Of a stretch of DNA of 64,000 nt, positions 38,450 to 49,842 are shown piece after piece. A program made the position numbers and the translations under genes. The notes below the pieces were generated by a model. The model was not told where the DNA came from. It worked only from the letters and a program-made list of their open reading frames with translations, and did no database searches. The DNA is taken from assembly GCA_000711775.1 (NCBI GenBank), contig ARYC01000124.1, positions 50,408 to 114,407 on the forward strand, read 5' to 3'. Numbering within the stretch: position 1 is the first letter of the stretch; each line of letters starts with the position of its first letter. The stretch comes from Oxytricha trifallax (taxonomy: Eukaryota; Ciliophora; Spirotrichea; Sporadotrichida; Oxytrichidae).

Positions 38450-38870
38450 TAGGTTTAATCGCTAATCATCATTTTGTAGAATTTGGCAGGTTCCAAATGT
38501 GCCAAATTTCAGTCAAATTAAATTAATTAGTATTTGATTATTAAATATATTATTATTTTAAATTTATTTTAAATAGAAGTATAATCATCTTTAAATCTAC
38601 TGCCAAACCTGCCAAATCCGCCAAATCGCCCCATAATACACGAGGAATCTTATGAGATTAACCTGCCAAATCTGCCAAAAATTATAAAAAACTAAATGTG
38701 TGAAACCGATCAGCATCTTTAAGCATCCGGCCACTTTAGACTTAACGGTATGTAGGGTGAATCTAATTTGATCTGTAAGCCTCTCTAATTAGTGGCAGTT
38801 AGAATTAATTATAATTTAAATCTTTATTTTATTTTCACAATTTCCCAAATCAATTGTATTTTGATAAAAA
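38450..38870. repeat. Repeat related to foldback family 2
   Basis: It has iterated GCCAAA(T)-type units (GGCAGGTTCCAAATGTGCC, CTGCCAAACCTGCCAAATC), then CCCATAATACACGAGGA as in the arms at 25.59 kb. Next comes TAATTAGTGGCAGTTAGAA and a right tip TTTCCCAAATCAATTGTATT, which resembles a family-1 terminus. It therefore combines features of families 1 and 2. A matching left terminus was not found with confidence, so it may be a solo end or the right end of a larger element that includes the ORF at 37574-38410. Confidence 0.6.
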
Positions 38871-40052
38871 TAAAAATTTTATTTTTAATTTTTAAAAAAT
38901 AATGTATATGGTTTTAATTTACGAATTAACTTTAAAGTTAATCTTCATTAACATTATAATCAAAATCAGATAATAACAATAATAAATAGACCAGGTTATT
39001 TAATTCATAAAAAAGTAGATAATTTATTTGATATCTAACTTAATTATTCTACTCTTGTAATAATTAATTTTTAATAAAACGCTGAATATCTTTAAAACAT
39101 GCACCTTATATTGTCATAAATATATTAATATATCTTAAAATATTTAACTAATCTTAAATGTTCTTTTAATTGAATTTGAGTAATTCAATATATTTATCTT
39201 TTTATTTTTTAATTATGTAATTTATGTAAGACCAATCTTATGGATTTTTCAACTCTGATAAACCCCTTCTGTGCTTTTGCTTGTCTTTTTTCTTTGAATT
39301 CCAATTATAATTATTCTTTGCATACAAATTAATAAAATTAAGTTCTTCGTTTGAGTGTTTTTAATAATATATTAACTTAATATTAATTTAACAGCGTTTT
39401 TTATAGAAAGTATCTATTTCTCAAAGCAGAGGATAGAAATAATTATTATACATAGATAAATAAAATTATAAAAATAATTAGAAATTTGAAAAATATATTT
39501 TAAAAATCTTTAAGATCACTTTTATGTATAATGAGGGAAAAATTTTCTAGATTAACTTATACTACAAAGTGACAAGGAAGTGAGGAGGTGCTTTAAAATA
39601 AATAAGCCATATTAATTTATTAAAACTTCTCTAAATTTAATAAATTCTTCTAGATAAAAAATTTATTGTTTAATCTATCTGTTATATTTAATTATAAACA
39701 AATTTGAATAATTTAAATACTATTAAAATTAATAAAATTATATTTTAAATTTTATAGATTGATTGAGAGTTTAAATAAGATCAAACTTTATCACCTCTTA
39801 TCATTATAAAGAAAGACTCAGGACCCCTAAATTGATATACTTATATTATTTGGTGAGTTTAAATGAAAAAACCCTGTTTAAATGTTAAAAAAATCTGGAA
39901 TAAATTTTAATAAAATAAGATAAAATTATTAATAACTAATTTTATTCCTTCTGAAAAATGATTTTATTATTAAAAAAGTCTAGATTAGATTTAGTGTTAC
40001 TTATAAATGCTTTTTAATATATTATATAACTAAATCTATTTAAATTTAATAA
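38871..40052. other. AT-rich DNA within the right duplication unit
   Basis: No gene seen. A GC-richer patch lies at 39240-39300 without a recognisable product. Confidence 0.45.
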
Positions 40053-40475
40053 TATTGTAGGAATACATTCGATTTGGGAAAATGAATTAAAATTAAATTA
40101 ATTAAATATTAAAATCATGGCAGTTATCAAATCCAAAGTGACTTAAAATTCAAAAATATAGGGATTCTACGGTAGATCCCGAAATTTTAGCTTGACTTTA
40201 CTATTGGCAATATTCCTGAATCATCCCAGGAAGCGAGATATTTTGATTTTGAGCTAACTCCAAAAAATAGTATAACGGGTTTTTCTCGCTTGGGTGATGA
40301 GATAAAATAATTATAGCAACAACAACAACCACCGTCTAATTTTTAATGCGCTATCCAGAGAGTATAATATTGGCATGGTTTGCAGACATTTTCCAAAAAC
40401 ATAACTGAAGGTAATTAATAAATAATTAATTTTAATTTTAATTCATTTTCCCAAATCAATTGTATTCCTTCAATA
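40053..40475. repeat. ~420-bp foldback element (family 1), copy 3
   Basis: Ends TA-TTGTAGGAATACATTCGAT and the complement ATTGTATTCCTTCAA-TA give a TA duplication, and the total length (423 bp) matches copies 1 and 2. TGGCAGTTA, TAGCTTGACTTTACTATTGG and GAAGCGAGATA blocks are recognisable on the left. The right half has diverged (ACAACAACAACCACC), so the arms pair less well. This is an older copy. Confidence 0.8.
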
Positions 40476-43400
40476 ATATTAAATTTAGAATTTTATTATA
40501 CGAAAGTCAACTTAAAAATAGTAAGTTTTAATTAATATTTTTTCAATTAATCTAATTAATTATTAAATTGCTATAATAAATAATAATCAATTTTTGAATC
40601 TTAAAAATTCTGGATTACCTTGATTTTGATTTTGAATTTATAAATTATTTTTATCCATCAATAAATTTATTTAATTTTTAGAATATAATTTATTAAATTA
40701 GTAATAAAATATATATATTATAAGATATAATATATTATTTACATTTATAACAATTAAATATTAATTAATAATAAATTATAAATTATAAATGATTTATTAA
40801 ATTAAAACAAGATAAATATGAATAAATTTGTTTCAATATACTTAGTTCATTCCCAAAGAAGGATAAGTGCTAACAAATTCAGGAAATTATTTTTGTTCTA
40901 GTTATAATAGCAAAAATAAAATATAGGTAAACTTACATGTCAATATTTCTAATAGTATTTTTGCTTCCTTCAGCTGTGAAGATGAATTATTATTGGAAAT
41001 GTTCTTCCTTGATGCTATAAATTAATTAAATTATTGTGTAAAGCACATTTTTTATTTATTTAAATATTTATTATTTGATTTTTTTCTTGAAAGAGATAAA
41101 ATATTATTCAGATCATTGTAAAGATTAAAATGTTGTTTTACAAAATGCTGAGTTGCTTTATTTAATTATAAAACTGTCTTAAATTTATTGATGTTATTTA
41201 TTGTCAATGTTAAGTCTTATATACTTGTAACTCATTTTCTAAAGAAACGTTTTACTTCTTCATTATTATATTTATAATATTTGTATTGTTGATTTAATAT
41301 ATCTCTTTTTCTTGTGGTGATAAGATCTTTCATAATTTATATTATTTTTTAAAAATATTTTTGGAAGATAATTAAGTAAATAACCACAGTTCTCTTCTTT
41401 TTGAGTTATATATATTTATATTTATTTTTTGTTTTAAAATCCAATTAGTTTTGCTGTTTTTTTTATAAAATTGACTTATCATTCATTTCTTACTCTGTTC
41501 CTTGTTTCTTTTAATCGTTTTATTTGGGGTGTTGTTTTGATCATAAAATTTAGTTTTTTAATTATTTGAGTTTGGTTACTCTTTTTACTTATCTCTAATT
41601 TATTTATAAATTCTTATGAGGCTTAGTTTGTTTTCTAGTCACTCAATAATTTATCTTTCTAAATATAAAGTCAAATAATTTAATTAATTGATAAGTCATT
41701 TTATTTTATGATTTACTGTATAAATTCTAATATTTTTGACAAAATAATTATTTTAATTGAGCTATATTTGATAAATTTGATACTTTACTAAATTAAAGAT
41801 TTTTTAAAAAAAAAAAACATTATCTTAACTTCTTTATTTGTATAAAAATGTGATTTTGAGACAGGAAACACCAAATTAATTATACTTTAAAAAAATATTA
41901 TTTAAACTTCTCAAATAATTAATATAGTTTTAGTAATTTAATATTAAATTACATAAACATCTTCATGAACAAAAATCATAAAAAAATCTATTAAATTAAA
42001 ATGATTAATTTAATAATTGCTTGTAAAATATAAAAAAAAATATTAAACTAAATTTAGTTGAGTTAAAATAAATAAAAACTAATTATTATTTACTTTATAA
42101 ATTTATATTAACAATTATACGATAAAAATAAAAGCTTACTTAAATTTATCGTATATCTCAAATTTGAAAGAACAAAGCCCACATGTAGGCGAGAGAGTTC
42201 CTTAAGTTTAACCTATAATCTTTGGGAAGCATAAAATTTATAATATTTAATTATATTAAAGTTTTAACATGATTTTTAAATAGATTTAATATAAAAAACT
42301 TATTATATTTCATGAAAATTTATAATTGAACTATTCAATTGTTAATATATAAAATATATTATTTTAAATTAATTTGTCTTTATCATTGCTAAATATATTA
42401 AAATTAAAATCCTTTATTTCAATGAAGAAAGAAGATTGAGAGATAAGAACAATTAAATATATTATATAATTATTATAGGCTGATATTAAATTTAATTAGT
42501 CTAAAATCAAATTTACACACCCTGATTAGTTTTATTTTATAGATAAAATTAATCAAGCCAATAGTTAATATAATTATTCAAATTATTATTAATTTACTCT
42601 AATTATAATTATATCTTTAATTAATTGTTCTCTCCAAATCTTTTTTCTAAATTGTCTGATGGGGTTTTATTTAATTTTTATCGAAAAAATTATAAATATA
42701 AAAATATAACATAAATAGCCAATAACATTACTAAAGTCAATATATTTTTAATGATATAAAGAAAATTATAGAAAATATAATTAAACAATTTAAATTGGTT
42801 TGAGTAATTCAAAATTATCCCTAATATTTGTTAAAACATAATATTTTTTTAGACTTAAAGTTATAATAAAAAATAGAGCAGCATCATTCTAAGATTAAAA
42901 ATTAGAATATTTTGCTTGATATTATGATTGATACTTTATTTTTTTTATAATATTTTTAAACTGAAAAATAAAAAGCAAGTATTTGATGTTTTAAATGAGC
43001 TGATGTAAATATACTAAACGAATTACTTGATTCACATTTTAAATTAAATTAAATATAATATATATATATATTATTTATTATATAAGATCCATAGCATCAC
43101 AAGAAATAAAAAATATAAATAAGCAAAATTTTAACAAAAAGTTTTATTTAAATTAAAAAAGAGTTTTTGCTAAATTATATTTTTGACTTTTTATAGAATT
43201 GCATCATGAATCTTTTGTTAGAGAAGTTTCTTAGAAAACTAACTTCAGAAATACATATTAAAAATTAAATATTTATTAATAGAAATACATAATAAACTCT
43301 TTATAACTTGAATTTTAATTAAAAAATAATAAAAACAAATATTAAAAAATATTTAAGTAATATATTTATATATTACTAATTTTATTTTAGTTATTTAGTT

Positions 43401-44329
43401 ATGCTTTTATTAAATTTAAAGTACTAAATAATCATAAATATTTTTCTTTTAATGATTAAATTAATTTAATTATAAATTATCATCAACTTAACTGTTAAAA
43501 TTTAGATTAAAATTAAAATTATCTCCATACTATGATGAAAACCTACATATTTTTAATAGTTAAAGAAATAAATACTTAACATTTATAAATTTAGTTTAAT
43601 ATCGATAAGATGGCGTATTGTAAGTATTGAAGCATTAGAATTATAAAAATAATATATTTTAATATTTATTATTTTTATATTAAAGGAATGATGTAAATAA
43701 TAAAAAGAAATTATTAAAAGATAATGATTATTTTAATGAAGTAAAAAATTAATATTTTAATTAAGCTGAATAAAAAATATATTCTTTTAATGAAATTGAA
43801 AAAGTTTAAAACAAATATAAACTAAAAAAAATTATATATTTAATAAAAAAACAATTATAATAAATTTGATAATTTCTTTTTCAATATGAAATATTTTCAA
43901 AAAATATAAATTCTTTAATAATACATAAAAAATAAGAATAAAAATAAATAATTAATTAATTACTATTTAAGCTTAGTTATAAAACATTAAGTTTATAATA
44001 ATTCAATACACAATTATAAAACATCATAAGTTATTTATATTAATGAATTGAGTAAAAAATTTTATTAATCAATCAACTTCGCCTGTTTTTTCAAGTCAAG
44101 CAAATTATCTCAATAGAATGTATAAACTTTATTTTTTTATAAAATAATTTTAATTATAGCCTTAAAAATGTTAGCACAAGTTATCATTTTTTAAAAAGCC
44201 ATTTTGATAATTTAATAAATTATATTTATATTTATTTTAGCAAATTTATTAGTATTATTTTAAATAAGAATATTTCTTCTAAAATATATAAATTAATTTT
44301 ATATTAAAAGAATTTAGTAATTAAAAAAT
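40476..44329. other. AT-rich DNA without a supported gene
   Basis: Part of the right duplication unit to about 43.2 kb. 41725-42050 and 42190-42320 align with 28610-28900 and 31860-32000. No coding sequence or RNA gene was recognised. Confidence 0.45.
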
Positions 44330-44805
44330 TTTAATAGCTTTCATATCTTGATAACTCAAATAAATTGAGAGAGTATGGCCTTGCTTGTCTTGTCTCATTG
44401 GCTATTGACTTTGTCTTTAAGTATGCCGGGTAAATGAAGAAATAATACAATTTCTTACTTGAAAATTACCATTATATAATTGTTAATTAATAAAGCGAAA
44501 ATTCTAAACACTCATCACTAGTTTTTAAGAATGCTGCACTATAAGACGATATAATAAGATTTTTGAATACCAGAACCACAACTTGGATATTTTCAAGTAA
44601 ATCCTCATTGCTGAGATAAATTTTCTTGAATAACCTGAAACAGACAAGGTCAAAAAAGATCATAAAACTCCATCAAGAGTATAGGATCTTAAATACATGA
44701 ACAAGTAAGCATTTTACTTTGAAAAGGAGAGATTAAACCTACAGAAAATCAATGCGCATTATCTATAGACAAGAATTACTGCACTGATTTAATATTAAAA
44801 TTTCA
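44330..44805 (+). pseudogene. Coding-like island, unrecognised
   Basis: A GC-richer island. On the plus strand from about 44526, with TAA/TAG as Gln, a frame of about 90 codons includes FEYQNHNLDIFKQILIAEIN, LEQPETDKVKKDHKTPSRVQ and AFYFEKERLNLQKINAHYLQ. The last part is a likely amphipathic, coiled-coil-type helix, loosely like axonemal coiled-coil proteins. The minus strand at 44335-44455 also reads as protein-like (YPAYLKTKSIANETRQARPY), so two fragments may lie back to back. No start codon or domain defines a gene. This is either a decayed gene piece or chance. Confidence 0.3.
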
Positions 44806-45169
44806 TTGATATGTTATTTTTATCATTTAATAATATAATTAAAGTTATAATATAAATGGGACATATTTTATTTATATTAATATTATACTTAATTGTATAA
44901 ATTAAGTATTTGTGATTTGTTTACTTATTCTCCTTATTTAAAATATAAATATTAACTTATTTAAGATAATATTATTTTTCATATTTTTTTGAAATAAAAA
45001 AATATAAATAAAAAATTTATTAAAATTAGAATTATTAATAATTAACCATTAAATTTATGTAAAAACGGAATTTAAAAGATTTTTAACTACAATAAGAAGA
45101 GGTCTTATAAACCTTAAAAATAAGATTTATTTTTACTTGATTTTATAGTTAATTTATTTATTTTTAAAA

Positions 45170-45315
45170 AACTAAAATATCCTGCTCCTTAGGCATGTTG
45201 TCCTACTAAAAATTGCTATCGATTAATTCCTGTAATTGGCTTTATAAAAATCGATGTCTTTATCATCTTTTTAAGATTCCTCTTTATCATTAGACAATTG
45301 AGGTTAATCATAAAA
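45170..45315 (-). pseudogene. Coding-like fragment, unrecognised
   Basis: Minus-strand translation with TAA/TAG as Gln gives NDKEESQKDDKDIDFYKANY followed by a basic segment. The hydrophilic bias suggests real protein sequence, but the run is only about 45 codons and I recognise no family. It lies just outside the element at 45378. Confidence 0.2.
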
Positions 45316-45377
45316 TTAAATAAATTGTAAATCGTTATATTTATTTATTGAAGTTTAAGAAATATTATAATAAATAT

Positions 45378-46381
45378 GGGGAGAGTTTCCTTAGAAAAAC
45401 TATAAGAATTAGAGGAAATATACAAAAAAAGGAATCAATGTACTTTGTATATTAATGTAATAGAAATTTATGTTAGAATATTATTGACTTATTTAATTGC
45501 GATTAGAATTATTTAATTTTGGATACAATTTCATGCAAAATTTAAAAATTTTCTCTATTATTAAAAATGATATTTTTTAATTGTTTATTGATTTTAAGAA
45601 AAGTAATATCAAGAAGTTTTGAATACTTTTTGTCTATCACTTTAATTTACATTTTATTTCAAATATCACCTATGTTTTTCAATCTTTTTTATTTAAAAAT
45701 ATAATTAGTGCAACATATTTTACAATGTATTATATGACAATTGAAATATAATCATAAAAATTATGGTAAAATGTTTTTGTGTAGGCATAAAGTAAAACAT
45801 ATATTTTAAGATTGGGGCAGGGAACTTCCCCCTATATATAAATTATACTTTACAATTTTATTAATTTAAATGATAAAAATATAGAGTTATTTTTCTATTA
45901 AATAAAAATCTCGAGTCGTAAACTGTTAATTTTTTTAATTAAATTGTATATTATTTATTATATTAATTATTATAATTAATATAAAAAAAGTTACTTTACT
46001 TAGTTATCCTTCATAAATTGAAATATAATTCTTTTGCAGAATTTAAATGCAATGAAAATTTTGATATTAAATTTTTCTATAAAATAAAAATTATTTATTA
46101 CTTTTATATGAAAAATAAGTTGTAGAATTTTCCGGACTATTTTATGTATAAATTTACATAAATTAAAAAATTTGATTCTTTAATGAGCATGGGTATAATG
46201 AAGAAACGAGAATTTGCTCGAATGTTTCCTAAAATCATGTTAATAAAAGTATTGAATAATTTATTGATACTTTAGTATAGATATAACAATGAAATTAGAC
46301 CGCAAGTTTGTTGATAGTAGTAAAAAAAAGATTAATTTATTAACATTAAAAATATATATTTTGTTAAAGAAACTTTCCCCC
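45378..46381. mobile_element. GGGGAAGTTTCC-TIR element, copy C
   Basis: The left end GGGGAGAGTTTCCTTAG and right end AAAGAAACTTTCCCCC form imperfect inverted repeats, flanked by AAATAT on both sides (apparent target duplication). It is twice as long as copies A and B. A short hairpin-forming remnant GGGGCAGGGAACTTCCCCC at about 45815-45835 may be the end of a nested or fused second element. The interior is AT-rich without an ORF. Confidence 0.6.
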
Positions 46382-48958
46382 AAATATGATATTCATGAAT
46401 TTAATCCAAATTAATTATTATTTAAATGTAAAAATTAAATATTTTTCTATAATATTTTTGTCAAGACATATAAGTCAAAATAGATAAACTAGCTTTAATC
46501 TTACGACTAAATTTTATGCTAAAATATACATTTAAATATCAGAATTTTTAATTATTTTTTATTAGATAGAATACATATATCAAAGAATTTGCCAGTTTGC
46601 TCCTATTAATATAAATCGAAAATTTCATTTTGTTGAAAACTCACATCAACTTTATAAAATAATTAAAAAGAAATATAATGATTTATCTGAAAAATTGACA
46701 GCCAAAGTTTAGTTAATTCTAATTTAATTAATTTTGGTAATATAAATAATTAAGCATTTATATATTAATTATCTTTACTAAATACTTCATTGAATTTTCA
46801 ATAAGAAAAAGTTAAATAACCAAATTTTGTTGGATTTTAAAATAAATATAATCTAAATAAAACTGATGAAGTCTATAAGAAAATTTTGCATTGTGTTTTA
46901 ATACATACATTTATATTTATCATTAAAAAATAATGTTATTTTTTATTTTCTTTAATTAAAAATATATTAATATTTTCATTTCAATTACTCATCCTAGAGT
47001 TAAGAGACATGATAATATGACAATATTTATAGTAGTTTTGTATGAAATTTCTCAAGCACCACTTCAGGAAAAAAATTTAATTTAATTAATGGTCTCGATT
47101 ATTAAAATTGCTAAAGCATTTATTTATATAAGAAAAAATAATAATATTTTATTAAATTATGAATAAAAATAAATATTATTTATATAAAATAAAAAATTAA
47201 ATATGATACAATTTAATAAATTTAAAAATGTTTCAACTCATTTTTATACCAACACATCCAATTAAAATACTTAAATGCTCAAATAAACTATTATACTTTA
47301 TATTGAAATAAATTTAATTATATTAAAATCTTTCTAACATTGGAATTAAAGTTATTTATTTATTCATTGAATTATCTGATTGAGGAGATGAATTTATAAA
47401 AATAAATATATTTATATTTTAGGAATTATAACCTCTCTGTTTTCTTATTTACAGTCTTCTCATTATTTAAAACGAAATTTTAATAATCTTAATATATTAT
47501 TAAAAATAATTTATATCTTCATATCAAATATAATAAATTAATAGCAAGATATTTATATTTAATATATAATATTAAGTATTTAAAATAAGATTGAAATTAT
47601 AACTATTTTAATTATATATCAAAATTCTCATAGTTAAATCAATCTTTCCTTAATTAATCAGATAGAATTATCATTTAATTTTGTAAGATATCCATTTAAT
47701 TTAATAAATTATAAATAAAACAATTATCATATTTAATAAAAATAAAGTCTTTATATTAAATAATATAAAAATATTAATCCAAGTTTCTAGACTTTCTTCC
47801 AAGATAAGGAATTTCTAGTTAAAATAAACTTAGACATATCTCTCATTATTTTAGTTTAGCTGTCATTGCATTCATTTTTTTAATAATCTTTTGTTTTAAA
47901 AAATATTTTACTTTGAAAATAAATCTATTATATTAAAATATAATTATTGAAATTGTTTTTCATTTATTAATAAAGAGATTATATTTTACTTCGTGACGGA
48001 ATTATACTTAAGCTATGATTAATAGATTCATAATTTGAAATATCAATAATAAATAATGAATTAAATTAAAGTCATATTAAAATAATTATAAAACAAATTA
48101 TATATAAATATCTAAAATAATTATTTAATCAGATAAATTTAAGGCAAACTTCTTATGGTAGCACTCCTTATTTTTACTTATTTAAAATTTTATTTTTATT
48201 ATAACTTTAAATTATTCTCGAAGAAATTCTAATATGCTTATAATTATTGCAGTTGAATAATTAAGGTCATTATATGTATGTAAACATGTATTTTAAAGTA
48301 AGATATTTCAATAAACCTCTTCATATGGATGCTCGTTAGAGATTCAAATTTTAAGTAAATTATACTAAATTGACTATGTACAATCCAAATGGTATTTCTG
48401 CATTAGACCAATTCATCTTAAATTTTTTCGTTATCCATTTTATTTTCTACGAAATTTTAATTGTGCTCATCTTTTGATTATCCTTGATAATTGCTTTGAT
48501 AAAATAAAAATCTATTTTCAGACTATTTAGAATTTTGTATAGTATTCTTTTCATAGCTTGATTAGATATTCATTAAGTTTATCTTATATTTATAACTAAG
48601 AGTAAAAAACATGGTGTTTTAAAATTAGTTTCTATTATAAGTTAATATGAAAAGTCTAACAAACTCTAACAATGTCTTACAAAATCTAACAATTTAATTT
48701 GTTAAACTAATTTTATATTATAATCAGTAATAAAAATCACTTATAATATAATTAATTAAAACTCTAACAAACTCTAACAAATAGTAACATTTTACTAGTA
48801 AAAATCAACTTTAATTGACCTAATGTTTAAGTACTTTATAGAATTACTAATGTTATATAAAGCTGTATTTAAAGAATTTTAGGGACTTTTATAAGCCAAA
48901 TCATTCTATTTAGAATTTTTTATTCTAAGTCTATGCAATCGTATATTTCTTTATTTAG
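46382..48958. other. AT-rich DNA without a supported gene
   Basis: No RNA gene or element. A 63-codon ciliate-code frame at 48286-48477 is within chance expectation and is not called. CTCTAACAAA-type decamers cluster at 48651-48694 and 48759-48782. Confidence 0.45.
48651..48790. repeat. Cluster of CTCTAACAAA decamers
   Basis: At least six copies of (C/G)TCTAACAA(A/T)-like units in two groups (48651-48694 and 48759-48790), immediately left of the foldback at 48959. The same unit is tandem or near-tandem at 481-500 and 1793-1810 and appears inverted at 50708-50726. Function unknown. Confidence 0.55.
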
Positions 48959-49770
48959 TAAGGTAAAATTTTTTGAGAAATAGAGAAATTTTTAGTTAAT
49001 CCAGATTTATATTTTAATGATGATTTTAAAAGTCTTAAATAAAATGAAATAAGGGAAGATTTAGAGATTTTAGAGAAGTGTGATATTTAAATTATATAAA
49101 ATGCTTATTATGAAAAGGCCCATAACATTAGTACGATTCCGCAGAGGTCTGCGAAAATACAAATCCGCAGAGTTCAGCAGAGGTCATTGAGAAATAATGC
49201 GTCACGCGCCACATTTGCCTCAGATGCGATTCTTAATTCATTTGGATATAAGGCTTAAAAAGCCCTATTTTTAATTAATTCTTAATTATATATAATAATT
49301 TTAGTAATTTTATTTTAATTTTAAATGAAAAATTAAATATATTATAATTAATCAGGTTTCTCTTAAGAGAATTGTAATTACCCCTAAATTATTAATTTAA
49401 TAAATTGCGTAAATTAATTAAATACTAAAATTATTATATATAATTAAGAATTAATTAAAAATAGGGCTTTTTAAGCCTTATATCCAAATGAATTAAGAAT
49501 CGCATCTGAGGCAAATGTGGCGCGTGACGCATTATTTCTCAATGACCTCTGCTGAACTCTGCGGATTTGTATTTTCGCAGACCTCTGCGGAATCGTACTA
49601 ATGTTATGGGCCTTTTCATAATAAGCATTTTATATAATTTAAATATCACACTTCTCTAAAATCTCTAAATCTTCCCTTATTTCATTTTATTTAAGACTTT
49701 TAAAATCATCATTAAAATATAAATCTGGATTAACTAAAAATTTCTCTATTTCTCAAAAAATTTTACCTTA
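48959..49770. mobile_element. 812-bp foldback element (family 3)
   Basis: Arms 48959-49306 and about 49424-49770 are nearly perfect inverted repeats, bounded by TA. The tip TAAGGTAAAATTTTTTGAG shares TAAGGTAAAA with the palindrome at 34080. Each arm contains a GC-rich core with repeated CCGCAGAGGTCTGCG / CCGCAGAGTTCAGCAGAGG units and GCGTCACGCGCCACATTTGC. The repeats let each arm form a small internal hairpin. No ORF. Confidence 0.9.
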
Positions 49771-49801
49771 ACAATACTTACATTTTTCAGAATATTTTTA
49801 G

Positions 49802-49840
49802 ACGGGATTTTATCACCAGTAGGTGGTGATATTTTCCCGT
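49802..49840. repeat. Small stem-loop
   Basis: ACGGGATTTTATCACCA and TGGTGATATTTTCCCGT form a 17-bp stem with a central mismatch bubble and a 5-base loop, 32 bp beyond the right tip of the element at 48959. It is GC-richer than its surroundings. It could be a terminator-like or cruciform site, or the remnant of a small foldback. Confidence 0.55.
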
Positions 49841-49842
49841 TT

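Larger units (their letters stand above)
33400..43200. repeat. Right unit of a diverged tandem segmental duplication
   Basis: Collinear counterpart of about 23.2-32.7 kb (block pairs are given there). Unit-specific insertions are the palindrome at 34080-35017, the ORF and repeat at about 37.57-38.87 kb and the foldback at 40053-40475. At 34080-35017 the flanks rejoin to match the uninterrupted sequence around 24640-24720 of the left unit, so that site is an empty target in the other copy. Limits are approximate. Confidence 0.55.

Noticed and set aside
48286..48477. 63-codon ciliate-code ORF starting MYFKVRYFNKPLHMDARQRF
   Set aside because: With only TGA as stop in AT-rich DNA, frames of about 60 codons are the average; no motif or composition signal.
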